Positions 31,701-42,497 of a stretch of DNA of 64,000 nt are shown one piece after another. The position numbers were made by a program, and so were the translations under genes. Position 1 is the first letter of the stretch. Each line of letters opens with the position of its first letter. Source of the stretch: Phytophthora colocasiae (Eukaryota > Oomycota > Peronosporomycetes > Peronosporales > Peronosporaceae); the NCBI GenBank assembly GCA_018806915.1, contig JAGKQI010000105.1, positions 2,976,001 to 3,040,000 on the forward strand. The letters run 5' to 3'. The notes under the pieces are model-generated. The model did no database searches. It worked only from the letters and a program-made list of their open reading frames with translations, and was not told where the DNA came from.

Positions 31701-32478
31701 CTAACGTACTTTAACGATCATCCCACCGATGAACTTGTGTACCGTCACGTCTTCTCCAGCGTCATTGGTTCCTTGCGCTTTGATGTACTCACCGTCTTGT
31801 TGGAGACCACTAGGGAACTTGAGCATACAGTTCCCAATCGGATTCCCATTCTCAAAGCGTCCAACATACGAGCCACCGTCCTTGAAGACCCATTTTCCAT
31901 TGGTGATGGTATTGTCTGCCCATTCCCCAACAAAGAGACTCTTGTCAGCTGCGAACTCGTACGTCCCTTTGCCCACACGTATGCCGTTTTCAAACGTGCC
32001 ACTGAAGATATCCCCGTTTGCATACATAAAGGACCCTTCTCCTGTCATTTTGTCTGATTTCCACTCTCCGTGGTACACGTCTCCATTCGCGAACGTCATT
32101 TTGCCCAGTCCATTCTTGGTCCCATTCACATACGTCCCTTCGAACGTCGCAAGCAATGACACTATACATTTACAACAGCATAAGAGAAGTATTACAGTAC
32201 ACACACACTGCATCAATACTACTTACATTCTCCTTCAGAGTTGCGTTGGTTCCACGTATATTTGCCTTGTCCATGTTTAAGACGTTCTGGCCCAATTGTC
32301 CCTTCGAACGTGTCGCCATTGGCGTAAATGATCTTCACTTCACCCTCTCGACGCAAAAACTTCACCTCTTCAGGGCGGTCATCCACATACGTCACTGAAT
32401 ATTCCTAATAAAATAAAAACTTAAGCGTAAATCCTCACATATTAGCCTTCCTTCCTCTCTTACCGTCTCGTCACTCAT
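31701..32478 (-). CDS. MORN-repeat protein
   Basis: Three exons read from the ATG at 32478. A 15-bp first exon (MSDET) is followed by an exon to about 32228 and a last exon to 31701. MORN repeats, beta-hairpins of about 23 residues that bind lipids or scaffold membrane structures, are visible as YANGDTFEGTIG, GTYVNGTKNGLGKMTF, GDVYHGEWKSDKMTGEGSF, GDIFSGTFENGIRVGKGTY and SLFVGEWADN. No kinase or other domain is fused. Many small MORN proteins act in cilia or at the cell cortex; the exact role is unknown. It is divergent from the FHA gene, with 152 bp between start codons. Confidence 0.85.
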
Positions 32479-32630
32479 ACTCGATAATGAAGAGCTCCTT
32501 TATGCGTCTCTTCATATGGGTACAGTGTACCCCATTGCAGTTGAAATTATAACCAATAGTAATCTATGTTTTGAAGAATTTTCGACATAAACTATGACAT
32601 GACAGGTTGAAAGTGTATCTTAAGCTTTAT

Positions 32631-34791
32631 ATGAACAGTTCACATTTGAATATCGGCGCCAAGAAGCTCATGGTGCTGCCCGAGGCGAGGCTGCTGCCCT
32701 GGGGACGCCTCGTGCTGCTCACCAAGAACAACAAGTCGAATGTTCCCGACCACTTCGACCTGCTACGCTCTAAGCACCGCGTTGGGCGCGTGTCTACGCG
32801 TAGCGATCTCCTTATCACTAAACAGTTCATCAGCGGTCTTGTATGACGTTCTTATTTTTTTTTAAATGTATAGAAACGTTTCTAATTAACTGTGTCATTA
32901 CTTGTGCAGCACTGTAGCATCCAACTACGGGGAAAAGATGATCGAGGAGAACCAACTGTTGAGATTGAGGACCATAGGTACCACTATTTCTACTATTAAT
33001 TGTTCTGCACTTGATTCTAATGCGATGTTGTGTCTGTTTGCGAAGTAGTAGTCATGGAACATACGTAAATGGGAAGAAGATCGGCCTTCGGAGGTCCGCA
33101 AAGGCGACAAAAGGGGACAGAATCAACTTCACGGCTCCTGGGGCTTCAGGTTGGTGGGATAATTGTTCTCTTTTTAAGTCCAGATTCTCTCATTTGTCTC
33201 TGTTCCTCTTAGGTGTGAATGAGATTGCATACAAACTCGAGATTCTGTACGTTCTGATATTTAATAAAAAGGACAAGAAATACTCAAGAACTAACACGTA
33301 AATGCAGGCCCAGTGGGTTGACGAAACAGAATGAGGAGCTTCACGCTCGATTGAGTGCAGATGAAATGGCAGTAGCTGGTCGTACGAGGAAGCGTATCCA
33401 TGAGGAGCTCCAGTCCACCCAGAGTCCGACCTCTGTGGTAGTTTCACCCCCTCGTCCCCGACCTGCGAAGAAGTTGCGGGTTGTTCCCTTGAGCCAGCAG
33501 TCCAGTCAAGAGTACGCAAGTCAGCCGGCTAGTCAGTCAGGAAGCGAGAGAAGCAACACCCCAGCCACGCAACAGTCTGTGCAAGATAATAAGCCACAAA
33601 CGAAGGCTCCGGGGAAGAGGAAACGTCGCCCTGATGATAAAACCCTGGAAGAGATACAGAAGGAAATCGCCGAGCTGCGTAAGCAGAACGCTGAGTTCCA
33701 GAAGAAGCACATTAAGATTCAGCTTATTTATGCTGAAAACAGTATCGCTTTGATCGAAGCAACGAAGGAAGTCGAAGCTGCGAGCAAGGAGAATCTGGCG
33801 TTGAAGAAAGCACACGAAGAAGAGTTGAAGAAGATGAGGGAACAAGCTGCAGCGGAGCTGAAGAAGATGAGGGAACAAGCTGCAGCAGATCTGACCAAGA
33901 AAGACGAGGAGCTGAAGAAGATAAAGGACGAGCTCAAGGCTGTGAAAGAAACACTTGATTTGATCGTGGCTGATCCGACCAAACCACAGGAAGTTCGCTT
34001 GGTTGATGAGCTTGCTAAAGCGGTAAGATGACGTGCTTTTCGCTACAGCACATGCGCTCTAACTCACAAACTCTTCTGTGCTAAAGATTTACGACCTGAA
34101 TCGTCAAAAAGATGCTGTGGCTCAAGATGTGGCTATGCAGAAAAACTTGCAAGACCGAACAGACATGTAAGTTGTTGTTTCTAACGATTTTCTTTGCATT
34201 CGTGGCCTCTAACGCCTTGTGTGAAGGACCCCTCCCTCCAAGAGGATGGTTGCTCGGATGGAAAAGGCTACCCAGATTTATCAGGAACGGAAACATTTTG
34301 CCGAGATGGCAGACAAGTTTGTTGAGGATATTACTAACGCCACGCAAGCAATAGCGAAAAAGCACGAGGCGATGAATAGGAGTATTGCCAACGCAGACCT
34401 GTCCAACTTGTCGGGATCCAGCCAGTCGCAAGACTCAATCGATGCTGGACAGCTTCGTCGAGGCCGTCGCAGTTCGCAGCTTTCGGTTGCCTCTAACGAG
34501 CATTCGGAGCCATCTCCCCCTGATGTGGCAGCAACAACCGACACGGCCGAAGAGATAAAGCGCGCAACGTGTCAGGATTTCAATAATTACGGCGCATCAT
34601 CAGCTACCAGCAATCGACCAGACACGATGTCTCGTCCACCAGTGTATCGATCAGGGGAGCAGAGGGCTCAGGTACCACAAGGAACTGTTGAAGATGAAGA
34701 GACAAAGGGAGGAGATGAAGAGACGAAGGGTGGAGAAGCAGATGAGGAGACGAAGGAAGAAGACAACAACGAGGAGACCAAGGGCGACTAG
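32631..34791 (+). CDS. FHA-domain coiled-coil protein
   Basis: Seven exons (32631-32840, 32910-32977, 33046-33149, 33213-33246, 33308-34022, 34087-34166, 34227-34791) splice in phase to 591 residues. The N-terminal 100 residues are a forkhead-associated domain, a phosphothreonine-binding fold: KHRVGR, SDLLITKQFIS, HCSIQL and DHSSSHGTYVNGKKIG. A Ser/Gln-rich linker with a basic RPRPAKKLR motif follows, then long coiled coils with a repeated LKKMREQAAA unit. The acidic C-terminus has short EETKG repeats. The layout recalls NBS1- or SLMAP-like scaffolds, but there is no BRCT or membrane anchor, so only phosphopeptide-binding scaffold is inferred. Confidence 0.85.
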
Positions 34792-34875
34792 AGAAGTGCT
34801 ACGAAGTACCTTTGAAAATAGGTAAGTTCAAATGTAGATACGTTTTCCAGCAGTCGCCGTGGACCGGAATTGATC

Positions 34876-36687
34876 ATGTATGTAGGGAGGCAACACAAGG
34901 AGATTGCGAGGACTCAGAAGCGGAAGAAGCCCAAACCTCCTCGAGATGTAGTGTTCGAGTTGGATACTTATCTCGACAGGCGAGATTTCCTCGGTGCATT
35001 GACGTTGTTACGTGTTTTAAGGAGACAGGATGGCGGGGAGAAGCAGGTTTCAGATGGCAATGATGTTCATTCGGGGCGAGTGAATACGTGGTGGGCAGCA
35101 TATTGCCATTTTCACAGTGGGGGCTTCGGTGAAGCTTTGGTTCTTTTCGAGCAGTTGATTGAAGCTGGTGATGCTACAGCTTCAGACCTCAAGAGCTGGC
35201 GATTGAGTCGTGCTTGCTGTCTGTTTTACCTGCAGAACTTGGAGGATGCAGAACACGCGGCCATGGGCAGCTCTCGAAGTGCGTTGTGCAATCGTCTGCT
35301 CTTTCTTCTCGCCCATCGACGACAACATGGGGAGCAGGTGTTGCTCGATCGCTATCAACAACTGTCACGGGGCTCGGTTGAGGATCAATTGGCGTTGGCA
35401 GCTACAAGCTTCAACCAGAAGAATTTCCAGGAAGCTGCTGAGATCTACAAGCGACTGTTGTCCGAGTCAAGCAAAAGAGAAGGAGGTTCAGCAATTCACG
35501 TTTATCTTGCGCTCTGTTACTTCCGATTGGGTTATGACGATGTGGCTCTGGAACTACTGGCTGTTTATCTCGTTAATCATCCAGACAGCTTCTTCGCTAC
35601 CAACATGAAAGCAAGTTGCAACTACCGACTGTACACTGCACGTGAAGCCACTTCCATTCTCGATGATTTCGTCCGTCGATTCCCCAATCACCCGTGCACG
35701 CAAGCTCTTAGCTCCTCGGACTCAGCGATGGCAGACGTGATGCAGCATAACCTCGCTATCTTCCGGGTCTCAGATCGTGAATTGAATGGAATGGAGACGC
35801 ATGGAGCAGCAGCTGAACGGATTTTGGGTCCATTGGTGGGGACTATCGACGAAGCAAAGTTGAATCTCGCTCTGCTTCATCTCAAACGCCGTGAATACCA
35901 CAAAGCATTCACGATTATAGAGGATCTTGAGCCACAGAATACCACTGAACGAGCGTTAAAGGGAGTGCTACATGCTGTTATCGGAGAGCAGACACACTCT
36001 AAAGAGCACATTTTTCTTGCTGAAAAGTATTTCCACGCTGCTGGTTCTTCTCCTGATGATTGCGATACGATTCCTGGTCGTCAATGCATGGCATCGTACT
36101 TTATACTTCGCAAGGAGTTTGTGGATGCGAATGTATACTTGAGTTCTATCTCAACGTATTTAAGCAGTGACGACGCCTTCAACTGGAATTACGGAGTGTC
36201 TCTTGCAGCTACTGGTGCGTATCAAGAAGCGATAGAAACTCTTCTACGTGTGCAGAACTCCGATTTACAGACAAAACTCGTGTACTGCGGATGGCTTTGC
36301 CGTTGCTATATCCACACTAGACATGCTGGTCAAGCGTGGGAGATTTACCTCAAAATTGATAACTCGGAGACTGCGTTCGCGTTGCTCAAGCAGATCGCGA
36401 ACGACTGCTACAAGACTCAACAGTTCTTTTACGCTGCTAAGGCCTTCGACGTGTTGGAGAGATTAGACCCCGATCCGGAGTACTGGGAAGCCAAACGTGG
36501 TGCTTGTTTTGGATTCTTTCGGCTGATTGCAACTGGAGAGGAAAAAACGGATAGTAAAGAAGCTCTGGCACATCGATGCGATGAAGTTCTCAAGCTATTG
36601 GGCAACTCGAAGGACGTATTGGAAGCAACGAAGCTGGTTGCTACTGTCCATAAATGGATGTCGACAATGGATTTAGGGAAGAATTAG
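34876..36687 (+). CDS. IFT56: Intraflagellar transport protein IFT56 (TTC26/DYF-13)
   Basis: IFT56 is a TPR subunit of IFT complex B, needed to carry motility components into cilia. The protein of about 600 residues is TPR from end to end. Family-specific blocks are plain: LDRRDFLGALTLL, NRLLFLLAHRR, VYLALCYFRLGYDDVALE, CDTIPGRQCMAS, and near the end NDCYKTQQFFYAAKAFDVLE followed by RLDPDPEYWEAKRGAC. I use the ATG at 34876; a GTAAGT donor and a TTTCCAG acceptor just upstream (34830-34855) suggest a 5'-UTR intron. Its presence implies the organism builds flagella (zoospores). Confidence 0.93.
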   Translation: MYVGRQHKEIARTQKRKKPKPPRDVVFELDTYLDRRDFLGALTLLRVLRRQDGGEKQVSDGNDVHSGRVNTWWAAYCHFHSGGFGEALVLFEQLIEAGDATASDLKSWRLSRACCLFYLQNLEDAEHAAMGSSRSALCNRLLFLLAHRRQHGEQVLLDRYQQLSRGSVEDQLALAATSFNQKNFQEAAEIYKRLLSESSKREGGSAIHVYLALCYFRLGYDDVALELLAVYLVNHPDSFFATNMKASCNYRLYTAREATSILDDFVRRFPNHPCTQALSSSDSAMADVMQHNLAIFRVSDRELNGMETHGAAAERILGPLVGTIDEAKLNLALLHLKRREYHKAFTIIEDLEPQNTTERALKGVLHAVIGEQTHSKEHIFLAEKYFHAAGSSPDDCDTIPGRQCMASYFILRKEFVDANVYLSSISTYLSSDDAFNWNYGVSLAATGAYQEAIETLLRVQNSDLQTKLVYCGWLCRCYIHTRHAGQAWEIYLKIDNSETAFALLKQIANDCYKTQQFFYAAKAFDVLERLDPDPEYWEAKRGACFGFFRLIATGEEKTDSKEALAHRCDEVLKLLGNSKDVLEATKLVATVHKWMSTMDLGKN

Positions 36688-36708
36688 CTGAGAATACCAC
36701 GCACTTGA

Positions 36709-37005
36709 TTAAAAGGCGATGCGAGTGCTGCTCTTGACGTTCTTTGGCGTTTCCATTGGAGCTGTAGAAGTCGCACGTGAAGTTGACACGCCAGTGTACG
36801 TGCTGGCAGTTGGGTCTTCCTTTGGCGTGTAGATACTGCGTCTTGAGCTTGAACTGCGGAGGTAACTCGGAATCCAGTTCACCCAGTCCAGCATGCGCGA
36901 CACCACCGCCACGTACATAACACCAGACATCTTGAGAGGGTCAATTGCTTGTAGTTCTGCTTTGCAAATTGCACAATGAACAGCCTCCTCGCTACATGTA
37001 CACAT
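36709..37005 (-). CDS. Small hypothetical protein
   Basis: An ORF of 98 codons, or 73 if the internal ATG at 36930 is used. It holds a short hydrophobic stretch (MYVAVVSRMLDWVNWIPSYL) and a Ser/Thr-rich tail. It lies tail-to-tail with IFT56, only 21 bp away. It matches no family I recognise, and an upstream exon in another frame is possible. It may not be a real gene. Confidence 0.3.
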   Translation of the reverse strand: MCTCSEEAVHCAICKAELQAIDPLKMSGVMYVAVVSRMLDWVNWIPSYLRSSSSRRSIYTPKEDPTASTYTGVSTSRATSTAPMETPKNVKSSTRIAF

Positions 37006-37902
37006 AGAGATACAGGCAAAAACGCTTGGTATTTTTCAGCACATGAACCATCCAAGGTACAAGTTGAATTCTTTTCGAATCTACAGTAGGGTATGCCTGC
37101 CAACCTCGAAGAATGGGAGATGCTGTACTGTAGTATTCAATGCTTCTTGGCCATCTTTTTAAGCTGGAATGCCATTACTTCGAAGTAGAATTTTGTCTTC
37201 AGCAAAAAAAAGCACGTAGTGCGGTCGCTGTGCTGCGTCCTTAGCTGAAATGATTGCGAGTGCGATTCTTCTAAATCCGCCCATGATGGTTGTCCTTGTG
37301 TTCTGGATTGCACTCTCAGTACCAGGCGCCGATGTTAATAGCCGCCCTTGTCACCTGTGAGGACCCAGATTTTGATTCCGGCACATGACGATCGCGTCCG
37401 GCACATGACGATCGCGTCCGGCACACCCGATTGAAGTTCATCTTGGATTGTGGTTTTGAACGAAAAGGAGAAACGTGCTTAAATGATACTACGTTTGCTG
37501 TAGTTACTGTCAAATCGGTATTATCGACAGCAATCATGACGTTCTGGCCACGGTACACACAAGGAGGACACCACGTGCGTACAGACATCAGAGTTTTCTC
37601 GTGTGCTTTGCCTTTGGTTCTGCTCAGAATCACCATAGCTATTTAATTCGTCCTACTTGAAGTAAAAATATCTGTTGAACATGAGTGCTACTGTACATGC
37701 ACGTGCTATTGCTAAGCTTACATACCATTCCCTCAATCTTATTCATTTACATCGGTTTAGTGTGCGATCCATTCGGGGTTACTGTAAATGAGAGGAGGAA
37801 CATCAAAATGTATGAAGAAAATGCGTATTGAAACGCTATAAGTTGAAGTTTACTTCAACTTCATTTCAACCAATCACATGTCATTTTCCTTTATCCAGAA
37901 CG
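37006..37902. other. Intergenic stretch with small repeats, no gene seen
   Basis: It contains a 20-bp unit repeated exactly twice at 37381-37420 and a roughly 100-bp segment at 37437-37540 that resembles 23998-24085. No convincing coding region is seen. Confidence 0.5.
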
Positions 37903-38796
37903 ATGCCTCTCCTCCGAGAAGAATGGGAGACGTTAGTCGTGGCGACGGAGCTGGTGGCGGCGCTATGTACTGCCTTTTGGCTGGCAACGAGGCGTTTAGG
38001 ACGTATGGACAGTCTTCCTCTATCTAGTGAACCTGCTGCTTTACTTCAGCCTCGAAGTTGCTGGTCTTTGCGTGCTTTATTGGCCTATAGAGCTGGAGCT
38101 TCGACTTTCTTTTTACTGGTTCAAATATGGGACGTGTATCGCTCTAGAGGCCGCTGTTTGGCCTTCTACACTTCATGGAACTTTATTCTACAAGGTGTAT
38201 ACTTCGCTGGAGCTGCGTGGCGTACCAGACACCAACTACGGCTTCGATTGGATGAAAGAACTGCGAGTTACACTGCACTGGTGGACGGAGAGGAAGATAG
38301 TCCCTTTAAAAGACGAAAGAGAGTGCTGAGAACTAGTGGACTGGGCTGGATCGACCTGGAGCTGCTACTGGATGTTTGTTTGGCTGCTTCGATACTCATT
38401 TTCTTCGTGGTGTGGACGATCTTGTACCCTTACGCTGTCAAGGCTGGACACGCCGAGAAGCTTTTGAATGGAGTGAGCTACTGTCAACATGGAGCCAATG
38501 TGCTGCTGCTGCAAATTGACTTCTTCGCTACGGGACACTTGGTGTCGAAAGATGCACTGCCGTTGATCATGGGCTGGCCGTCGGTGTATGCAATCTTTGC
38601 GTGGATTGTGCATGGCACAGTGGCTAAAGGTTTCTGGCCGTACCCGTTCCTTGATTTGAACACCCCGTGGGCTCCGTTTTGGTACGGATTTCTACTCGCA
38701 GCTCATATTGCAGCATTAATGCTGGTCATGTTGCTGTCGAAGATGAAGCACAAGCAGCAGAGGACTGTGGCTTTCACAGATCAAGTGGAGCCTTGA
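37903..38796 (+). CDS. Multi-pass membrane protein, rolling-stone/AIG1-like
   Basis: A single-exon gene of 297 codons from the ATG at 37903. Six to seven hydrophobic stretches are visible, including ASTFFLLVQIWDVY, YTSWNFILQGVYFAGAAW, LDVCLAASILIFFVVWTILY, HGANVLLLQIDFF and YGFLLAAHIAALMLVMLL. The tyrosine/tryptophan-rich SWNFILQGVYF, the HGANVLLLQID helix and a late PYPFLDL before the last helix recall the rolling-stone / FAR-17a (AIG1) families, some members of which hydrolyse fatty-acid esters. The assignment is by pattern only. A basic cytoplasmic loop (KRRKRVLR) lies mid-protein. Confidence 0.65.
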   Translation: MPLLREEWETLVVATELVAALCTAFWLATRRLGRMDSLPLSSEPAALLQPRSCWSLRALLAYRAGASTFFLLVQIWDVYRSRGRCLAFYTSWNFILQGVYFAGAAWRTRHQLRLRLDERTASYTALVDGEEDSPFKRRKRVLRTSGLGWIDLELLLDVCLAASILIFFVVWTILYPYAVKAGHAEKLLNGVSYCQHGANVLLLQIDFFATGHLVSKDALPLIMGWPSVYAIFAWIVHGTVAKGFWPYPFLDLNTPWAPFWYGFLLAAHIAALMLVMLLSKMKHKQQRTVAFTDQVEP

Positions 38797-38916
38797 TGTG
38801 AAAAATACTCCCGAGCTATTAAGTGGAAGGGTACTATGGATTGTTAGTGGAAAATATTTTACATCTCAGTCGAGCTACGGAAATGCTACAAGTCAAAACT
38901 CGTCGTAGCTGTCGTG

Positions 38917-40615
38917 TCAAGAATTGATCTTGGCTTCGATCAATTCACCACCTTCTATTTCATAATCCTATCAAAGTAAAACGTTGTTAGTAAATGTGGG
39001 GTACTTGAAAGAGAAATCATCACTAACCGCAAAGGTGTCTGGGGCCATCATTTTCTCACCATCTATCGAGAGTGATATGCTGGACACCTCACACTTCTTC
39101 TCCTGTGCAATCTTGGCGAACAACACTTCAATCTTGGACGTCTACCACACAAATGCATAATGAGAATGATTGTTGTGTCAATATCGGCCAAAAGCAAGCA
39201 GTACCGGAACAACTTGATGTGTCTCTGGGTCACCATCTCCGAATCGAAGCTGGATATCAATTGTCTTGACCTTCGGCTGCGTGACCGCGTTGCTATTGAC
39301 TTTTACTGAAATCTCGTCAAGATCGATGAGGCCGTAAAAGTTAAGTCGCTCGTTCAGCCGAAGCTCCTGGTCTTGTATACTCATGATGACATCTTTCGGA
39401 TTGGTGATGCCATGTTTCCCGCAGTAACTCGCATGAAGTTTCTCGACAGTTGCAGTCTACAGATACATCACACCGTCCATTAATCAGCACGAGAGACCAA
39501 ATACCATCAAATATCTAACACGTACCGAATCAATCTTGAAGATTTCAGACCGCTGGCCGAAAACAACCAACCTTAAGCGCAGATACGTCTTCTTCTGCGC
39601 CTCGTTCTGCTGTGTGAAGTCCACCTTGGCTTCAATGAGATCACCCGTATCCAAGTCTTCGCTTTCCGGAGTTCCAGTAAGTGGTAAGGCGCCTCCATCC
39701 AGCGACATTTTGACTGCCGATCGCGGCAAGCCATGCAGGTCACAAAAACGTATGTACAACTGGTCAAAAGTCTCCTTCTGCAATACGTTCACGCATAAAA
39801 GCAAACGTTAGAAACTTATCCAAAATAAAAACAATATCCATCAAACTCACCTTGTGGATTCCAATCTCATCAACAGCTCCACCATTAGAGCGAATATGTA
39901 AAGAGATCAGTGGTCCTTTATCCATGGCTGGCTGCGGTGGCGGAGGTGCCACAGGGTCATCGTGCTCAGCCTCTGTGCTGTCCTCGTCGGAGTCGGAGTC
40001 CAGTGATATCACTTCCAGATTATTCACAGTCGTCTGTCTCTTCGTAGTAGACACCTTGTCTAGGATGGCTCTCGTTTGGTTCAGCACTTTGTCCTTCTCC
40101 AATTTTTGCCGGATCTCTTGCTCGAGCCGTAATTTTCGTAGACGTTCAGCTTCTCGCTCCCTGGGAGTGTATAGATCGTCGTCATCTTCATCACTGCCAG
40201 TCTGTAGCTTCCTCACTGGAATAGGAATAGTAAGATGATCAAAATCTCTCCTCTTCAGTCGACATTGTCTCACTCCGCACCTGCTCTCGAAGGACTTTTG
40301 CCGTTCTTCGTCGCTGTTTTGCCAGGTGAAGCACTGGATCTTCGTCTCTTTATGGGTGTCTTAATCGTAAAGTCATCGAAGTCTTCGTCGTCTTCGCCTT
40401 CGTCGGATGAAGACGAGAGTGAAACTATACATGTGTAGGAAGATAAATGTCTAGGGTTAGAAAAGATATTACGCAGCTTGTAGTCGACTGCGGAAGGTGA
40501 AAAAGGTATCAATAGATAGACAATCAACTGGAGCATACGACGCACCCATCATCTGGCGCTTCTTGTTCCGTTCTAGCGCGCTGTAGAGCTTCACGTCGTC
40601 CTCGTCCGAGCTCAT
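38917..40615 (-). CDS. Protein with tandem SUMO-like (Rad60-SLD) domains, NIP45/Esc2-like
   Basis: A multi-exon gene read from the ATG at 40615. The N-terminal exons are acidic and basic low-complexity sequence (SSDEGEDDEDFDDF, PIKRRRSSASPGK), then a coiled coil and a second acidic patch (ISLDSDSDEDSTEAEHDD), which could act as a SUMO-interacting motif. Three SUMO-like folds follow. The first is around LISLHIRSNGG and ETFDQLYIRFCDLHGL; the second is around YLRLRLVVFG, EKLHASYCGKHGI and LNERLNFYGLID; the third is around IDIQLRFGDGD and ends GGELIEAKINS. Rad60/Esc2/NIP45 proteins link SUMO signalling to DNA repair; most have two SUMO-like domains. Introns are about 50-70 bp. Confidence 0.8.
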
Positions 40616-40771
40616 GTTGGTGGTCAGCACTTTGTATGGACAGATGGTGTGGTACAATGCTCCCCCTTTGAAATTAAATATTAATTTCAGCCAATCACAT
40701 ATGTACAAATTGACTGGGCAGACTGCATTGGCCTTTGAAGCGTCATTAGCCCATCAAGAAGCTCTTTAGCC

Positions 40772-41791
40772 ATGACGCCGTCGTTATTCAAGAGCAAGAA
40801 GCGCACGCGGGACAGTGAGAAGAAGGAGAATGTATCGGATGCTTCTTCTTCTTCATCTAGTGAGAGCAGCAGCGAGAGTGGGAGCGACAGTGAAGATGAG
40901 GAGGTAGAAAACACCATGTTCCGCCCTGCTCCCAAGGAGGTTGAGACTGAATCCGAGCCAGAACTGAACGAGGAAGAAGAAGAAGAGGAGACACCAACTA
41001 AAGAAGAAGTTGTAGAGACAGTGAAACAGAAGAAAAAGAAGAAGGAAAAGAAGGTGGAGCAGCCAGAGGAAGAAGATCAAGAGCTTAAAGAGGAGATTGG
41101 CCGCAAAACGGAAGCTACAGTCTACGTGGAAGGCATCGCATACAAAGCCAATGAAAGTGACTTGGTGACCCACTTCTCGTCCTGTGGCACGGTACGAGAA
41201 GTGCGTATGCCGCGCTATCAGGACTCGGGCAAACCTCGTGGATATGCTCACGTGGTGTTTGACGATGAGGCTGCGTTGAAGAAGGCACTGAAGCTGGACG
41301 GAGAGTACCTGTTTAACCGCTACCTGTCGATCCGTAGAGCTGAAGCCCCGCGTGCGGTTGAGATGGCGTTGAAGGAGAAGAATCAGAATGCTACCAAGAA
41401 GGCTGTTAAAGGATGCCGAACGGTGTACATCAAGCAGTTGCCTTACGAAGTGGAGGAGGACGCCATTCGTGAAGCACTGGCTTCGTGCGGAACTATCACC
41501 AGTGTGCGGTTGCCAATTTGGAACCACACTAAGAAGCTCAAGGGCTTCGGATACGTCGAGTTTTCAAGCGAGGACGAGGCGCTGGCTGCTGCTCGACGCA
41601 GTGGTATGAAGATTGGCAACCGCATGGTGTTGATCAGCCTAGACGCCCCTGGAAGCGCTCCCAAGGCTAGTTTCCGTCAGGTTGATGGCCAATACTGGAG
41701 TAAGGGGGAGGAGGCCAAGAAGTCGCTGGCCAAGAAGATCAAAGAGAAGCAGCAACGCCAATCGGCCAACAAGAAGCGGAAGACCAAGTAA
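40772..41791 (+). CDS. Nucleolin-like protein with two RRM domains
   Basis: A single-exon gene for 339 residues. The first 110 residues are Ser/Glu acidic tracts with Lys clusters, as in nucleolin/NSR1. Two RNA-recognition motifs follow. The first has RNP2 TVYVEGIAY and RNP1 RGYAHVVF; the second has RNP2 TVYIKQLPY and RNP1 KGFGYVEF. A Lys/Arg-rich tail (KKIKEKQQRQ, NKKRKTK) is a likely nucleolar localisation signal. The role is inferred to be pre-rRNA processing or ribosome assembly. It is divergent from the SUMO-like gene, with 156 bp between starts containing CCAAT (near 40692). Confidence 0.88.
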   Translation: MTPSLFKSKKRTRDSEKKENVSDASSSSSSESSSESGSDSEDEEVENTMFRPAPKEVETESEPELNEEEEEEETPTKEEVVETVKQKKKKKEKKVEQPEEEDQELKEEIGRKTEATVYVEGIAYKANESDLVTHFSSCGTVREVRMPRYQDSGKPRGYAHVVFDDEAALKKALKLDGEYLFNRYLSIRRAEAPRAVEMALKEKNQNATKKAVKGCRTVYIKQLPYEVEEDAIREALASCGTITSVRLPIWNHTKKLKGFGYVEFSSEDEALAAARRSGMKIGNRMVLISLDAPGSAPKASFRQVDGQYWSKGEEAKKSLAKKIKEKQQRQSANKKRKTK

Positions 41792-41966
41792 AGCTAGCTG
41801 CATCGACATTGCCCATGAGAATAGAGCTATATTTCACGTACATTTCACGAGTCAAAAGCGTTAACTAGACACGTTCCATACCTAAAGAAGTAGCGCTTCC
41901 TATTACTGCTGACTTAAGCTTCTATCGGACGTGACCCGACTGTCTTGTGTCTGCCGCTGCTTCTTC

Positions 41967-42497
41967 TTAGACCGTGAAGGCGACGGGCTTCTGCGAGAGA
42001 TCGACGACGTCGAAGTTACGAAAGCCACGGACACCAGCCGTGTGCTGCACCTGGTCGAACCAGCGGACGAGGTTGCCAAACTCGTCGCGCTGAGTCTGCG
42101 TGAAGCCATTCACAGCCGCGTGCAACGTGTAGAAGAGCGCAGCGTCGGCGAGTGTCACGCGGTTGGCTGCCAGGTAGGTTTTCTGCTGCAGTGAGGCCTC
42201 CAGCACCTGCCAGTGCGCGGGGGCGGCTGAGGGTGGACAGCGCTGAATGCCACGTGCAAAGTCAATCCACATGGCCACTTGGGCGCGCTCGAAAGGCGTT
42301 TGGCCCAGTAATTCATGCTCCCGGTCAGCGAAGCGCGCGAGGTACTTGGCGATGGTTGTGGGCTCATACAGCTCCGTCGTCTTGCCCAGACGCACGCGCA
42401 GACGTCCAGAGGCAGCAGAACCCAGGTTCACCCCGCAGAAGCGAGCCACGAAGCGCAAGAACTCGGCATCCGCCGACTGGTCCAGTGATACCGACAT
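41967..42497 (-). CDS. GST-C-fold protein resembling AIMP3/EEF1E1
   Basis: A single-exon gene using the ATG at 42497 (an in-frame ATG at 42527 would add ten residues). The C-terminal half has the all-helical GST-C fold: FERAQVAMWIDFA, LQQKTYLAANRVTLADAALF and VRWFDQVQHTAGVRGF. The latter two match the LADxxLYYGLH and RWFxHIQHxPGIR positions of p18/AIMP3 (EEF1E1), a scaffold in the multi-tRNA-synthetase complex. The N-terminal part lacks a clear thioredoxin fold, so it is not a catalytic glutathione transferase. Base composition is G/C-rich, as in the VOC gene. Confidence 0.75.
   Translation of the reverse strand: MSVSLDQSADAEFLRFVARFCGVNLGSAASGRLRVRLGKTTELYEPTTIAKYLARFADREHELLGQTPFERAQVAMWIDFARGIQRCPPSAAPAHWQVLEASLQQKTYLAANRVTLADAALFYTLHAAVNGFTQTQRDEFGNLVRWFDQVQHTAGVRGFRNFDVVDLSQKPVAFTV

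Noticed and set aside
31729..32280. 183-codon plus-strand ORF
   Set aside because: It is antisense to the MORN-repeat protein, which has clear repeat periodicity.
37381..37420. Two 20-bp units as a regulatory array
   Set aside because: Only two copies; a simple local duplication is enough to explain them.
40853..41527. 224-codon Phe/Leu-rich ORF antisense to the RRM gene
   Set aside because: The hydrophobic pattern is the complement of Glu/Lys codon runs in the nucleolin-like gene.
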